This document shows, piece after piece, positions 1-11,284 of a stretch of 64,000 nt of DNA; the stretch's first letter is position 1, and each line of letters begins with the position of its first letter. The notes under the pieces were generated by a model. It made no database searches, was not told the origin of the DNA, and saw only the letters and a list, made by a program, of their open reading frames with translations. The position numbers were made by a program, and so were the translations under genes. The stretch covers positions 445,793 to 509,792 of the forward strand of contig QKWP01000118.1 in assembly GCA_003550325.1 (NCBI GenBank), written 5' to 3'. The DNA is from Gigaspora rosea. Taxonomy: Eukaryota > Glomeromycota > Glomeromycetes > Diversisporales > Gigasporaceae.

Positions 1-633
1 TAGGAAAGTGGATGTCAAGAAAAAATGCACCACCAGCGTATGGAGATTCGGTCTAGTAAACGAGAAAGCAAAAAAAATCAATTCTAATCATTTTAAATAA
101 TTCAATGAATACTAACGGGCATCAAGCATTACTTACAGGACCCATAAGCATTGCTTTCCAATGATAAAGATCTTCTCCAACAGGACCAACACTGCACATC
201 GAAGATAAGTCTCGCTCTAAGGAATGCAATTCCTAGAAAATAAAATAATCATCAAAGAAAATGTCAAAGTCAAAAAAGTTTAATATTGAACAATATTCTT
301 CGACCAATGTTAACTCTAAATTACACGGGAATTACTTTGTTAGCTTTTAAAAGAACGTTTGTTCTATTTACAATCAAATTTAAAAACGGAGCTGGCAACA
401 TAATTGAAACTACCATGCTCTTGATCTGGATAACTGCAACTCCTTTACTTAGTGCGTTGTTTTAAAGTTTTTAAATGGTATTCTTTAAGATTTGTAAAAT
501 TTGTAAATAGCCCAAAAAGGATAAAGCTACCAAGGCTCGAAAAAAAGTCTAAACATGTTTAAACGAAGTAGGGCAGTGTGCCTTTCTAAAGAGATATACT
601 CTAACTTACTTTTTTAAGTCTTTTCAAAGTCAT
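1..633 (-). CDS. Ubiquitin-conjugating enzyme E2 (Ubc4/5-like), 5' part
   Basis: Three minus-strand exons join in frame: 633-610 (ATG, eight codons), 232-137 and 52-1. Introns are 609-233 and 136-53, with GTAAGT donors and TAG acceptors. The 57 visible residues match the start of a class I E2 fold: helix 1 ending ELHSLERDL, then CSVGPVGEDLYHW, MGP, SPYAGGAFFLDIHFP. This is the Ubc4/UBE2D pattern (E2 enzymes take ubiquitin from E1 onto a cysteine and pass it on with an E3). The HPN motif and catalytic Cys lie beyond the left edge. The 24-nt first exon is too short for ordinary ORF calling. Several positions differ from the usual Ubc4 consensus, so a divergent paralog is possible. No defect is seen in the visible part. 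Confidence 0.85.
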
Positions 634-1125
634 TCTCGTTTGTTGCAAGCAAAAATTATTAAGTAGAATAAAGTATGTGATGACCAAAATTTGTGTGTGT
701 CGGGTTCCGCCACGTGATATTAAGCTAATCAGAATTTCAAACCATATAACCGTATAAACAGATCAACACGGATCAGCCCGATATGGCGGGTGATCCCGTA
801 AAAAATTATCTGACTTTGGTATAGCCTAATTCACACGGAATTTAAATATGAATCTTCGTGTAACCGGGTCATTCAATATACCATTCAATAAATTAAGATG
901 CGAGGGTGTGCAATATTGTGGAAGTGACCAGGTTTATTATAATATTATAACTTGAGCATGACAATGTAGGGCGGCTTCACTGCCCATGATAAATATGTTA
1001 AGGGTAGTAGATTTTATTGGTTTTTTTTTTTTTTATTTATTTGTGCATTTATATGAAACTATCATTAGGACGATTCTACTGCATCAGTAGTTTAAATGAA
1101 CGCATTGAATTGTAGTAATCATTTA
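634..1125. other. Upstream region of the E2 gene, no gene seen
   Basis: AT-rich sequence lying 5' of the minus-strand E2 gene. It should hold that gene's promoter and leader, but no clear TATA box or motif stands out. A T run lies near 1020-1034. No coding segment was recognised. Confidence 0.4.
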
Positions 1126-1656
1126 AACTAGTGATTGGACTCGTGGTAACTCGTGACTCATGAATTAAACTACGAAGAGTTACTCGAAACATTCGAATCA
1201 TATGATCGAGTTATTTTTTTCAAGTATTACTCAAGTTATTCGAGTCATGTAAATATACTAAATATATTTAAATTGCGAATTACAAAAAACAAGATACTTT
1301 AATTTGTGAGTTATATAAAAAGTCAATAACCGTTCAGATGAGATCAAAGTTGCTGATACGCATATTAGGAGTGCTTCAAAATTAATGATTTGAAATCTAA
1401 TTTTGGATAAAATAAGTAATGGGTTTATTTTAAATTGAACGATGTTTAACCCCTATAAATTTTAAAAAAGTTTTTCTGACTTCAGAATTTCAAACATATA
1501 TGAGATTTATTGAATTCCATATTTTTGAAATAAGTTAATGTTGACGGTCCTACTTGTAATATAATATAGATATTTAACTCGCGAGTAATTCAGTTAAAAT
1601 TTCATGATTCGAATCGTGATAAACTACATACAAAACAATAATAATGCCAATCATCA
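1126..1656. repeat. Possible degenerate inverted-end element rich in ACTCG
   Basis: The left side starts near TAGTGATTGG and the right side ends near CCAATCATCA, a short inverted match. Between them are many ACTCG / CGAGT words near both ends (about 1140-1250 and 1570-1620). This resembles the subterminal repeats of hAT-like elements. No convincing target duplication was found. Confidence 0.3.
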
Positions 1657-2234
1657 ATACTTAACTTTAAATTTCCGAGCTAAATTTGCTATGATAATAC
1701 AGTATCATAATTCCTACAAGCTTTTATTTATAATCTACATATTAATAAGATTTAAATTACAGTATCAAACTTTGATGCTGTAATTTAAAATTTTTTGAAA
1801 ATTCACCATAACAAGAAAAACCATTATTTTTGTTTGTTTATTTGAGAAATGCTATAGCTTATTTGACTCTATTTTTATTTGGCTTTTTAAAGCTAAATAT
1901 ACATGCCGGGTAAAGCTATTGGATTTTTTTTTAAATATAAAAAAAGTCAAGTTTATTAATAACTTTCATCACAAAGTCACTATGTACATTATGCAATAGT
2001 TTGCTTAACTTTATTTTTTGTTTGTTTACCGAGAGCTTTGACTTTTGTCAGTTTATATAATAATCGTTTTTTTTTTGTTTAAGGGAGACAGTTTTTTCGA
2101 TTTAGATTTGTCTTCATCGGATAAATTTGGGTTTCGCTTTCGCCTGGGATCATCTTTCCGGGTTTAAAATGCTTCATTCTCATCCTTTTCAACTTCAATC
2201 ATATAAGCATTCCTTAAGGACTTGTCATCCCATC
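1657..2234. other. AT-rich gap, nothing recognised
   Basis: Low-complexity A/T sequence with poly-T runs. No coding exon, inverted ends or tandem repeat was recognised. Confidence 0.4.
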
Positions 2235-3720
2235 AAACCTTTTCTTTGAGGTTCGTATCCGCAATTTTTTGTAATATGTAAATGTCTTTTATTCATCCTT
2301 TTCAACTCCAATACCATAATGATAACAATGTCCAACTTTATATGTTCCATCAACGTTTCCCATCTCTGCAGGTTTTTGATAATAGATAAATGTCTTATGT
2401 TCATCATTTTCAACTCCAGTTCCATGAAAATAATAATGTCCAACGTTATATGTTCCAACAGCGTGCCCCATATCAGCAGATTTTGAATAATAAATGAACG
2501 CCTTATGCCATCTTTTTCAATTATATGCTCTAACAGCGTGCACCATCTCTGCAGACTTTTGAAAATAAATGAATGTCTTATATTCATACATTTCAAATCC
2601 AATTCCATTTTGATAACAATATCCAACATTATATGTTCCTTTAATGTCACCCATTTCAGCAGAGTTTTGATAATAAATGAATTCCTTATGTTCATCTTTT
2701 TCAACTCTAATTCCTTTATTATAACATATCCAACATTAAATTTTCCCCAATATGCCCCATCTCTACAGATTTTTGATGATAAATGAATGCCTTATGTTAA
2801 TCTTTTTTTACTCGAATTCCTTCATATAAAAATATCCAACATTAAATGTTCCACCAACGTGCACCATCTCTTCAGATTGTTGATAATGAATGAATGCTTT
2901 GTTCATCTTTTTCAACTCAAATTCCTTCATTCTACATTAAAAGTTCCTTTAACATTTTTTAGCATTATCTATCTCGCAGATTTTTGATAATAAATGATTG
3001 CATTATGTTCATCCTTTCAACTCCAATTCCATTCCGATAACAATATCCAATATTATATATTCCTTCAGTATCCCCCACCTTAGCAGATTTTTGATAATAA
3101 GTGAAATACCTTATATTCATCCTTTTTCAACTCCAATTCCAATCTGAGCTCCTTTAGCATGACCCATATCAGCAGACTTTTGATAAGAAATGAAAGTTTT
3201 ATGTTCATCCTTTTCAATTCCAATTCCATTCTGATAATAATATCCAGCATTATATGTTACACTAGCATGACCTATCTCTGCAGATTTTTTAAACTTCAAT
3301 TCCTTCATAATAAAAATATCCTACATTAATTGTTATATAAACATCCCCAATCTCTTCAGATTTTTGATAATAAATGAATGATTTATATTCATTTTTACTA
3401 CTCCAATTCCATTTCTATAACAATATCCAACCTGGAATGTTCGTTCCATCAGTGTCACCCATCTCTGCAGATTTTGATAATAAATGCACTCATCCCATTT
3501 ACCATAACAATTACAACTTGCAAGAACGATTTGAACTATAGGATTTATTTGATCATCTACACAAAATTTGATAATATTATCTGGATGTTACTTCTTCTTT
3601 GTTAGAAATAGTTCCAACAAGAATTGAACGAGAATTTTTCTTTCAATCAATCTTTCTTCTTTATATAGATTATACATTTTCTTAATGATTTTTTCGGTTG
3701 CTTTACAAAGAGTTTATTGT
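2235..3720 (-). pseudogene. Decayed Sel1-repeat protein gene
   Basis: Read on the minus strand, about ten degenerate copies of a roughly 108-nt unit encode Sel1-like repeats, of the form EHKxFIYYQKxAEMGH...GYYYQNGIGIEK. Readable blocks lie at 3308-3117 and 2471-2289. Other copies fall in different frames because of indels, and stops are frequent. Upstream (about 3700-3490) is an N-terminal-like segment with KATEKIIKKMYNLYKEE and NPIVQIVLASC, broken by one stop. Sel1 repeats are alpha-helical scaffolds related to TPRs, and many proteins in these fungi pair them with kinase domains. No intact frame spans more than two repeats, so this is a relic. The plus-strand frames across it are shadows. 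Confidence 0.8.
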
Positions 3721-5540
3721 AAACTAACATTAACATTTTGACGCCAAGAAAGAATGTGTTACATATGAATGCATCAAATTTATTGATAAACAAGGTTCAT
3801 GAATATATTGAAGATGTTTGATTTCTATTATTTAGATATATAGAGCTCTGGTGAACCAAACGGAGATGAACTTTAAAACAGGTTTAAGTTTGATTCAAAA
3901 CTCGAAAAAACCTAAACCATGGCCGTTCAGACTTATTAAAAAAATATTTATTAATATTGCTCATAAGCACCTATCTTTATGCATTAAATATGCCGTGCAA
4001 AAATTTTTTTATACAGTAATTTTATTTTTTTTATTTTATTTTTTGTGCATATTTCACAGTAATTGTTAATTTTTGTGCAGAGATCCAACGAATTTTTAAC
4101 ACTGTCTCTATGTAATTGTATTACAATTGAGATGGCACATAAGTATATAATCAAGTGAAATAACGATTACGATCAGTACTTAAACATTCTCTATTATTAT
4201 CTTAAAAAAAAAAAAAATTGACAACTCCATTGGTTTCTAAAATTTCAGCTTCATGAATATTAGCACCTAAACCTATAGTTGAAACCCTTTTAACACCTAT
4301 CTCTTTTAATTCTAAATGTTTTAACACCAGTTATTCGGTTTTTTTCTTTGACCAATTTCACTTACAATTTGTTATTAAAACAATAAACAAAAAAATCTTT
4401 TCATAAAATATTCCAACTGTTAAGTTAAATATTTTGATAGTTTTAAACTGTTTAAAATTATTTTTTAATAAAATGAAAATTTCTATCCAAAACCCTCTAG
4501 TTATAATATAATAAAATGAATGGACTCAAGATGCGAGTTACTTATCGGTATTTAATAAATAAGCATCCCGTACGAGTTTCAAAATTCAAAAATTAAAAAT
4601 AAATAAATAGATAAATAATAGGAATGCTATTTTTACAGCGTTGCACACCTATAACTTACATACTGTGCAAGAAATCTAAAAACCATAATATGCACTTTAA
4701 AATTGAAATTGACAATTTAAGAAGGACTTGATTTTAATGTGTAACTTAATTATACATTACAGAAATTTTAAGAATAAAATTTTTATAAAGTTAATGTGAT
4801 ACATAATCAAAATAGCATATTAAATCAAATAAATCAAACTATTGATTTCAATAAAATATTTAGTTAAATACGTTTTTGTTGTTATATCTTTGGCTAAATT
4901 TAGTGATCACACACATTGTGATCAATCAAACACGAAGTTGCATTTTTAAACAAGGATTTAATATAAATTATAGATGCAGAAATTTTGTGACGCATTGTTA
5001 CGTCAAAAAGATAAGCAACTATGTTTTAATGGTCGACATTTGTTGTCCCAAATATTAGATGTGATCCAGAATGACTAAGGTATTGATAATAATAAAGAAA
5101 TTCTACTTTGACACTGGTTAAAACTACCCAACTATTGTTACTACTATTTAAGTCACGTTATGACTGCCATTATAACAAGTAAGGTGATTATTATTGTAAT
5201 TCGGATATAAATAGAAAATCAGCTATGAAGACGACGTTAAATTGAATTCTAATCCTGAGAATCTTATCTAAGTTGATTAGAAATTACAGTATTGAATTAA
5301 TGAAGTAAAAATAAATAGATCATATAATTTTATTTGCGTTCAAAACTTTGAAATTGAAGAATTTACTATTTGTAAGGACTAAACCGTATTTTACATATGA
5401 AATATACAAAGAAGAAGTTTTAACACTTTCAAGAAAACATGAAAAGTTTGATGTTACGTTGACTAATAAACATTATTTTGTCATTTTACAATGTATTATA
5501 TTTTAAATGAAATTGTTTTCTTTAAGTTAAGAATTTACAT
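3721..5540. other. Gap with one possible coding fragment
   Basis: Mostly AT-rich sequence without a gene. The plus frame at 3851-4069 has no family likeness and ends in low-complexity residues. A possible minus-strand coding fragment at 4215-4330 is listed separately. From 4340 to 5540 nothing was recognised. Confidence 0.4.
4215..4330 (-). pseudogene. Short coding-like fragment, family uncertain
   Basis: On the minus strand an open frame reads LELKEIGVKRVSTIGLGAN followed by IHEAEILETNG, then runs into an A-rich tract at 4200. The amphipathic pattern and the GVKRVS piece look protein-like and faintly recall the C-terminal part of isocitrate lyase / PEP mutase family proteins. That likeness is weak. 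No exon on either side could be joined to it. It may be a gene relic or chance. Confidence 0.2.
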
Positions 5541-6473
5541 TACCGTAAATTCTCGAAATAGCGGGCAGGGGCGCGCTATTTTGACTACGTGCGCGCTATT
5601 TCGGGTACGCGCATGGGCGTTATTTCAAATATGTAGGTCGATTTTTTGAAACTGGATTTGTTAAAAATAACACCCATGAGCGGTATTTTGATTGTGCATA
5701 ATTACCGGTATTTGTTAACACAATATACCGGTAGATAGAGTTTTTCAAAATAATGCCCATGGTTATTCCCACAACGTTTGGATGCATACATACATGCATA
5801 CGTAATATTAAAGCCCAACAATAACCAAGTAGTACCGTATAACAAGTTATAGCCAAATATATATATTTTTTTTGAATGGCGTATAATCTGCATACTGTAC
5901 TTTTTTTTATTTTATTAATAAAAATTAAATTAAATAAAAAAAATTTCCAATAAATAGGCAGGTTCCCTCCACAATTCGAATATATTATATATTTGATTCG
6001 CCTTTTGAACAACCTTCGCTCAAGAAATGACTTCCATTCTAGAAACACTAAACGCTAAAGTTACCTACTCTAATAAAATAGACCCATCGCTTATAAAAAA
6101 ATAAAATAATAAAAAAAAAAATGTAAAATAAAAAAATAAAAAACATATAATTTCCATTTGCACGGACTTATTATTAAAATACCTTCTTTTATTGCACCAA
6201 TTTATATTTAACACTGGCTCCGTTCACATTTTATACTTATTTTTAATAAAAAGTTTTATTCCCGCGAATTGTACATTTGAAATCAACCTTTTTTTTAAAC
6301 TATAAATAGAATTCTCTATATACGTTTTTTTTTTGAGAAAAAAAATGCTAAACTTACTTGCATTGATTCGGGGAATTAGTGCTTTATTTTTTTTCTTTAT
6401 CCGTAACACCAACCCCTATACATATAAGCGTAATTTACTTTTAATTTACGTGAATGAATCTCTTACAATAAAC

Positions 6474-8180
6474 ATGGATTTAGAACGCAAAAATCGAAGC
6501 TATACTATCGCGTTTAAACTTGAGGCGATTAAATATGCAGAAGACTCTTCTAATCGCCGTGCTGCAAAATTTTATAATGTTGATAGAAAATGAGTTCAGG
6601 AATGGAGAAAACAAAAGAAAGAACTCGAACCTGTTAAAAACAAAGAGCAAGTACGAGCCCTCAAGGGTCGCGGCCGAAAGGCCAAGTACCCTGCACTGGA
6701 AAATGAACTATTGGATTACATCAAACAAAGAAGAGAGGAAAAGCAAGCCGTTACAACGTTTATGATTAGGAACAAAGCTAAAGAGTTAGGACAAACCCTT
6801 GGTCTTGAAGATGCTAAGTTTTCACGTGGCTGGGTCGTACGTTTTAAAAATCGACACAACCTAGTAGAACGGGCCCGCACACAAATTGCACAGAAATTTC
6901 CGGAGGAAACACCCTTAATTGTTAAGAATTTTCTTAAAACTGCACGTGAAAAGACGCAAAATTTCGAAAAAAAATATATTATTTCTTTCGACGAAACACC
7001 AATGTGGTTTGATATGCCAAGAAATTCGACAATCGAGTTTGAAGGTGTTCGCGAAGTGCCTATTAAAACTACAGGAAGTGATAAAGTGCGATTTACTGTA
7101 GTTCTAGGTTATACGGCTTCTGGTGACAAGCTTCCGCCAACCGTAATTTTCAAACTTAAAAACAAACCAAAGGGAAGGTTTCTGCGAGACGTTGTGGTAG
7201 CAACAGCATCCCATGCGAACATGAAAGGAGATTTGATGGTTTCTACTTACATTCCACGGGTTATTAGAGCACGACCAAATGGTTTTTTTAAAGATAAAGG
7301 TGTAATTTTTGTTGACCGTCATCGTAGCCATATACGTGAAGATGTCGTTAAAGCTTTGAATCTTGAGGGTTTAGATGTTTTAGAGATACCCGGTGGGACA
7401 ACGAGTGTCTTACAGCCACCCGATGTCTCAGTAAATAAACCTTTTAAAAGTGGTGTGCGAAAACGATGGGAAGAATGGATGGAAAAAGGAAGAAAAGACT
7501 TTACCAAAAACGGCAATCGCAAAAAAGCACCATACGAGCTCGTTTGTGAATGGGTTTTGCAAACATGGAAGGTATGATTGCATTACAAAAATCAACAAAT
7601 TTGAGTACTACAATAGCATTTCGAGCTTTCAATTATATAATTGAAAGCTCGAAGTGCCATTTTCTCTTGGCAGCACTCATTTCATGTAATTGTCTGCATT
7701 AGTTCGTCTTTTACTAATTTGATTTTAGCTTCATCGTGGTATTTAAATCATAAAATATTACATTAAATTATCGTGGTTTCAAAGTTACAATTATACGAAA
7801 TTCTAATTTACAAATTAACTTACTTGAAGGAAATCAGTAAAGAAGTTCTTATCAAATCCTTTGTATCGACTGGACTCACCCTAAACCCCGATGGTAGCGA
7901 AGACAATAAAATGTCGCACCATTTACAAGCAATTGTTGGAGACCGGATGAATGAGATGGACGAATTATCAAGTGAAGAACAAGATGAAGATATGATGGAT
8001 GTAGATGTATACGATGATACAGATGATGATGCGGATGAGAATGAAGATATGGACATGACAGATAATGAGTGTTATAGTAAGTATGCAAAACATTCTACGT
8101 CCATTAAAATATTACTTCGCTGTTCATTAAATATTACTTCGCTGTTAAAATCGATCCACACATTAGAATACTACGACTAG
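6474..8180 (+). pseudogene. Pogo/CENP-B-type DDE transposase with one stop
   Basis: ATG at 6474 opens an N-terminal helix-turn-helix region (YTIAFKLEAIKYAEDSSNRR, then KFYNVDRK). An in-frame TGA at 6591 interrupts it, and the same frame runs on from 6594 through a second DNA-binding part (about 6594-6900) into the DDE domain. Catalytic acidic residues are visible: SFDETPMWFD, VIFVDRHRSH and LQPPDVSVNKPFK, the D-D-D arrangement of pogo/Jerky transposases. The frame leaves at GTATGA (7572). It resumes after an AG at about 7829 with EISKEVLIKSF and an acidic C-terminus rich in D, E and M. The 258-nt intron holds a perfect palindrome. A GTAAGT near 8074 could lead to a further tiny exon. The TGA is best explained as a CGA Arg codon changed at a CpG. 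Role: cut-and-paste movement of the surrounding element. Confidence 0.82.
7616..7657. repeat. Perfect 34-bp palindrome in transposase intron
   Basis: Bases 7620-7653 equal their own reverse complement (half-site TTCGAGCTTTCAATTAT). The symmetry continues past one mismatch to about 42 bp. It lies in the intron between the two transposase exons, so the pre-mRNA could form a hairpin there. Confidence 0.85.
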
Positions 8181-8647
8181 ACAATAAATGGATAGTTCTC
8201 GGCTCGTTAAACTGATGCGAATTTCTAAAAAAGAAAAGAATTTTTTAGTGAAAAAAAAAAAAAAAAAGCAAATGCCTGCATTCAATTTCAAAAAATTGGT
8301 TGCCACTTATCCAAGTTTATTCCTGTCTTTCCGAGGAAACTTCTATTAAAAATGTTAAAAAAAACGTTAGTTTATATCTAGACAAATAATTGGTCTTTTA
8401 ATAAATACAAAACTCTCGATTGATACTGCAACTTAATATAAAGTATTTAAATTACCCGGTTACGTTAAATTCTATACATTAAAGACTAAAGGGACATTGC
8501 ACAGTAAAATAAATGCATTTTCTATAAGTGCCTTCTACGAGCACTTATTAAAACCTTGACCTTTATAAATGCACTTATCTTACTAGTATTATTTTTTAAG
8601 TGAACGTTGTTAGAGTTTGGTGGGTGCATTTGGAGATCCAACTGTAT

Positions 8648-8722
8648 GTGAACGCGTGAATGTGTAAATGGTGAATGCGTGAATGCGTGAATGCATGAAT
8701 GCGTGTATGCGTGTATGCGTAA
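8648..8722. repeat. GTGAATGC minisatellite
   Basis: About nine tandem 8-nt units of GTGAATGC and the variants GTGTATGC and GTGAATGT lie just inside the right end of the pogo-like element. Confidence 0.8.
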
Positions 8723-8895
8723 AGCTTAAAAAGCAATAAAAGAAGTAGTCAATTAAATAATATAACGTGATGTATAATGGGGTGCGCGTTATTTCGGGGC
8801 GCGCATGGGCGTTATTTCGAAACCAGATATGAAATTTTTAGGGGTCGCGATTTTCGAATTAACGCCCCTGCCCGCTATTACGAGAATTTACGGTA

Positions 8896-9791
8896 TTTTA
8901 TAAAAATTCTTAAATCATCAAAATTATATCAATAAGCTCATTGAAAGAAATTTAAATAATTAAATAGACTAGTTTTGAACCAAACTTCGTTTATCGAGAT
9001 TTTAGTCTTCATTGTAGAATTATAGTGAGTATGACTTAATTATGTGTCGGATATCATGGCACACATAGAACGCACTTATCGGAAGTTACGACCAAAGTCC
9101 GTTGTGATCAGTCACGACACTATTTGGATTAGTCCTTGATAATATTTGTCAAAGCCCAAATAAAATTTTCGTTGGACATAGCCCAAATGCAATCATTATT
9201 AAAGTAATATCAATTAAAATTTTATTAATCTTCTGACCTACGTATATTTAAAATAGTAGAATATACTCGATAAAAACTCTATTTTTGGAGATTCGCCAGC
9301 TTTAATTAAATCACTAAAATTTAACTCATCAAGTTGTACTAGAAAATCATATAAAGTTGGTTAATAAGCATTATTGGCATCTTTAATTGTGACATGATGT
9401 TGTAGAGAGAGATCCGAGTTCTTGGTTTATCTTTTATATTTTGACACAAATCAATACAATAATAAAGAAAACTTTAACGATATTTAGTCATTATTATGTA
9501 GTATCGAATGAGTGTCGCGAGTTGACAATTTCTATCTATTGTGGAAAAGTCAATGGTTGTGTGAAACAAACTTCTCAATTAAGTCCGTTGCCAAAGTTGT
9601 TCTCAAGTAGTCTATATTACAGGATTCACTCTGTTTTATAATAATTGCAATAATTTTTAACGCTAGAAATAAAGTTGGGAAGTGTTACACTACGTATGTA
9701 GTAATTGCATCTAAAAATATATAAATCGTGCACATTGCGCAATGTAATACATACTGTAACTTCCGTTTCAAATTCTTTTCTTTGCGTCAAA
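8896..9791. other. Gap, no gene recognised
   Basis: AT-rich flank of the DNA transposon and 5' side of the Sel1 pseudogene. The open frame at 9441-9641 has no family likeness. No repeats or inverted ends were noticed. Confidence 0.4.
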
Positions 9792-10740
9792 ATGTCAAAT
9801 TACAATAATGTATTTGAAAAGCAGCCGAAAAAAATCGATAATTCATCAGATATAACTCAAATAACCAACAATATTACCCAATTGAATTTAGATGATAACA
9901 ATTTATAGGATTTTTCACAAAGTTTTCTAAATGAAATTGTTAAAGAAATGCGTAATCTTTATAATGAAGAAGCATTGAAAGGTAAAAATTCTGATTCAAT
10001 CCTTGAGATATTAGAACAATTTCTAATAAAGAAGAAACAAAATCCAGTTAATATTATCGATTTTTTGCATAAATGATCAAAACCAATCCTACGATTGGAT
10101 GAACACAAAGCATTCAATTATTACCAAAAATTAGAAGAGATTAATTATTCTTGTGGAATATTTTTCGTCGGTGTCTGTTATGAAAAGGAATTGGAGTTGA
10201 AAAGGATGAACATATTATTATCAAAATCTGTAGAGATGGGTCACAGAAAAGAAAATTGTATTGGAATGAAATTTGAGTTGAAAAGATGAACATAAGGCAT
10301 TCATTTATTATCAAAAATTTGCAGAGATGGGTCACGCTAGTGGAATATTTAATGTTGGATTGTTATCGAAATGGAATTGGAGTTAAAAAGGATGAACATA
10401 AAGCATTCATTTATTATAAAAATCTGTAGAGATTGATCACGCTAGTGGAACATGTAATGTTGGATATTGTTATCAAAATGGAATAGGAGTTATGAAAAAG
10501 GAATTGGATGAACATCAGGCTTTCATTTATTATCAAATCAAAAGTCTGCAGAGATGGATGACGCTATTGGAACATATAATGTTGGATATTGTTATCGTAA
10601 TGGAATTGTTAAAAAGGATGAACATAAGGCATTCATTTATTATCAAAAATCTACAGAGATAAGAGTCGCTAGTGGAATTTCAAGTGTTGCATAATGTTAT
10701 CGAAATGGAATTGGAATAAAAAAGGATTTGCATGAATTTG
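9792..10740 (+). pseudogene. Decayed Sel1-repeat gene with preserved N-terminus
   Basis: ATG at 9792 gives MSNYNNVFEKQPKKIDNSS, then an NITQLNLDDNNL stretch, an in-frame TAG (9906), and continuation with FSQSFLNEIVKEMRNLYNEE and ILEILEQFLIKKKQNPVNII. This is a helical leader like those placed before Sel1 arrays in this family. A TGA follows near 10075. From 10095 to 10740 about six degenerate 105-108-nt Sel1 units follow (DEHKAFxYYQKxxE ... CYEKxxxLKR) in shifting frames. Multiple stops and frameshifts mean no full-length product. It lies upstream of a truncated kinase fragment in the same orientation, but the usual order in this fungus is kinase then Sel1, so the two are probably separate relics. 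Confidence 0.75.
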
Positions 10741-11035
10741 GTATCAAAGGTAAATTTTATTTAAGCATAAATAGCATGTGTATTTGAAATCGAAAAATAG
10801 AATTAAAAATTATAAAAAGAAGATATTATAAGTAATTACATCTGATCTTGAAATATCTATGGTTGTGTTATGTAACCAGGATATAAATAATTATCTGTTA
10901 TATATACGTATTTAAAAGTTCAAATATTTAAATCACCGATTAGGAAAAAGATTTAACATCAGGTATTATCATTATTATAAATTTTATTATTATTAAAATC
11001 TATAATTAATTAAATTTTATAAATAAATACCATCT
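10741..11035. other. AT-rich spacer
   Basis: Nothing is recognised between the Sel1 relic and the kinase fragment. Confidence 0.4.
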
Positions 11036-11284
11036 GTTAATGAATGTGAATGGCAGTATAATCTTGAAATTGAAGATAATTTGAAAAAAATATTGACAGA
11101 AAATAGATATCATTTATCGTGGATCCCTTATGATGATTTTAAAAAGATTGAAGAGATTGGTAAAGGTGGATTTGCTACTGTATATTATGCTAGATGGTTT
11201 AATAAGATTCAAAATTTAAGCAGACCTTTTGCATTTAATTTGTTTCATGAATCAATTAATTATCACCGAGAATTTATAAAAGAG
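11036..11284 (+). pseudogene. Protein kinase N-lobe fragment
   Basis: An open segment encodes YHLSWIPYDDFKKIEEIGKG followed by GFATVYYARW, the linker and glycine-rich loop of the tyrosine-kinase-like proteins expanded in these fungi. It ends REFIKE at a GT donor (11285, GTAACC). No following exon (alpha-C, HRD, DFG) is found in the next kilobase. The VAIK-type lysine site reads FAFN, so the ATP-anchoring lysine is replaced. The loss of the C-lobe and of the lysine both point to a dead fragment. There is no ATG at the front, so upstream exons are also missing. Confidence 0.75.

Larger units (their letters stand above)
5541..8895 (+). mobile_element. Pogo-like (Tc1/mariner superfamily) DNA transposon
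   Basis: The ends are inverted copies of each other. The left end begins TACCGTAAATTCTCG (5541) and the right end finishes CGAGAATTTACGGTA (8895). Homology covers about 33 bp with one mismatch, and the outer TA on each side fits a TA target duplication. The 3.35-kb interior carries a two-exon DDE transposase (6474-8180). Subterminal DNA holds repeated GCGCTATTT and GGGCGTTATTT words. A minisatellite and a perfect palindrome also lie inside. TA duplication, transposase type and inverted ends agree, so the boundaries are well supported. The transposase has one in-frame stop, so this copy is probably inactive unless supplied in trans. Confidence 0.85.

Noticed and set aside
2505..2987. Plus-strand open frames 2505-2786 and 2787-2987
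   Set aside because: They are antisense shadows of the minus-strand Sel1 repeats.
5620..6048. 142-codon minus frame inside the pogo-like element
   Set aside because: No family likeness, lies across subterminal repeats, and a real transposase occupies the plus strand.
7773..8180. Separate acidic protein gene at 7773-8180
   Set aside because: Its coding part from about 7830 is better explained as the second exon of the transposase. The first residues are intron.
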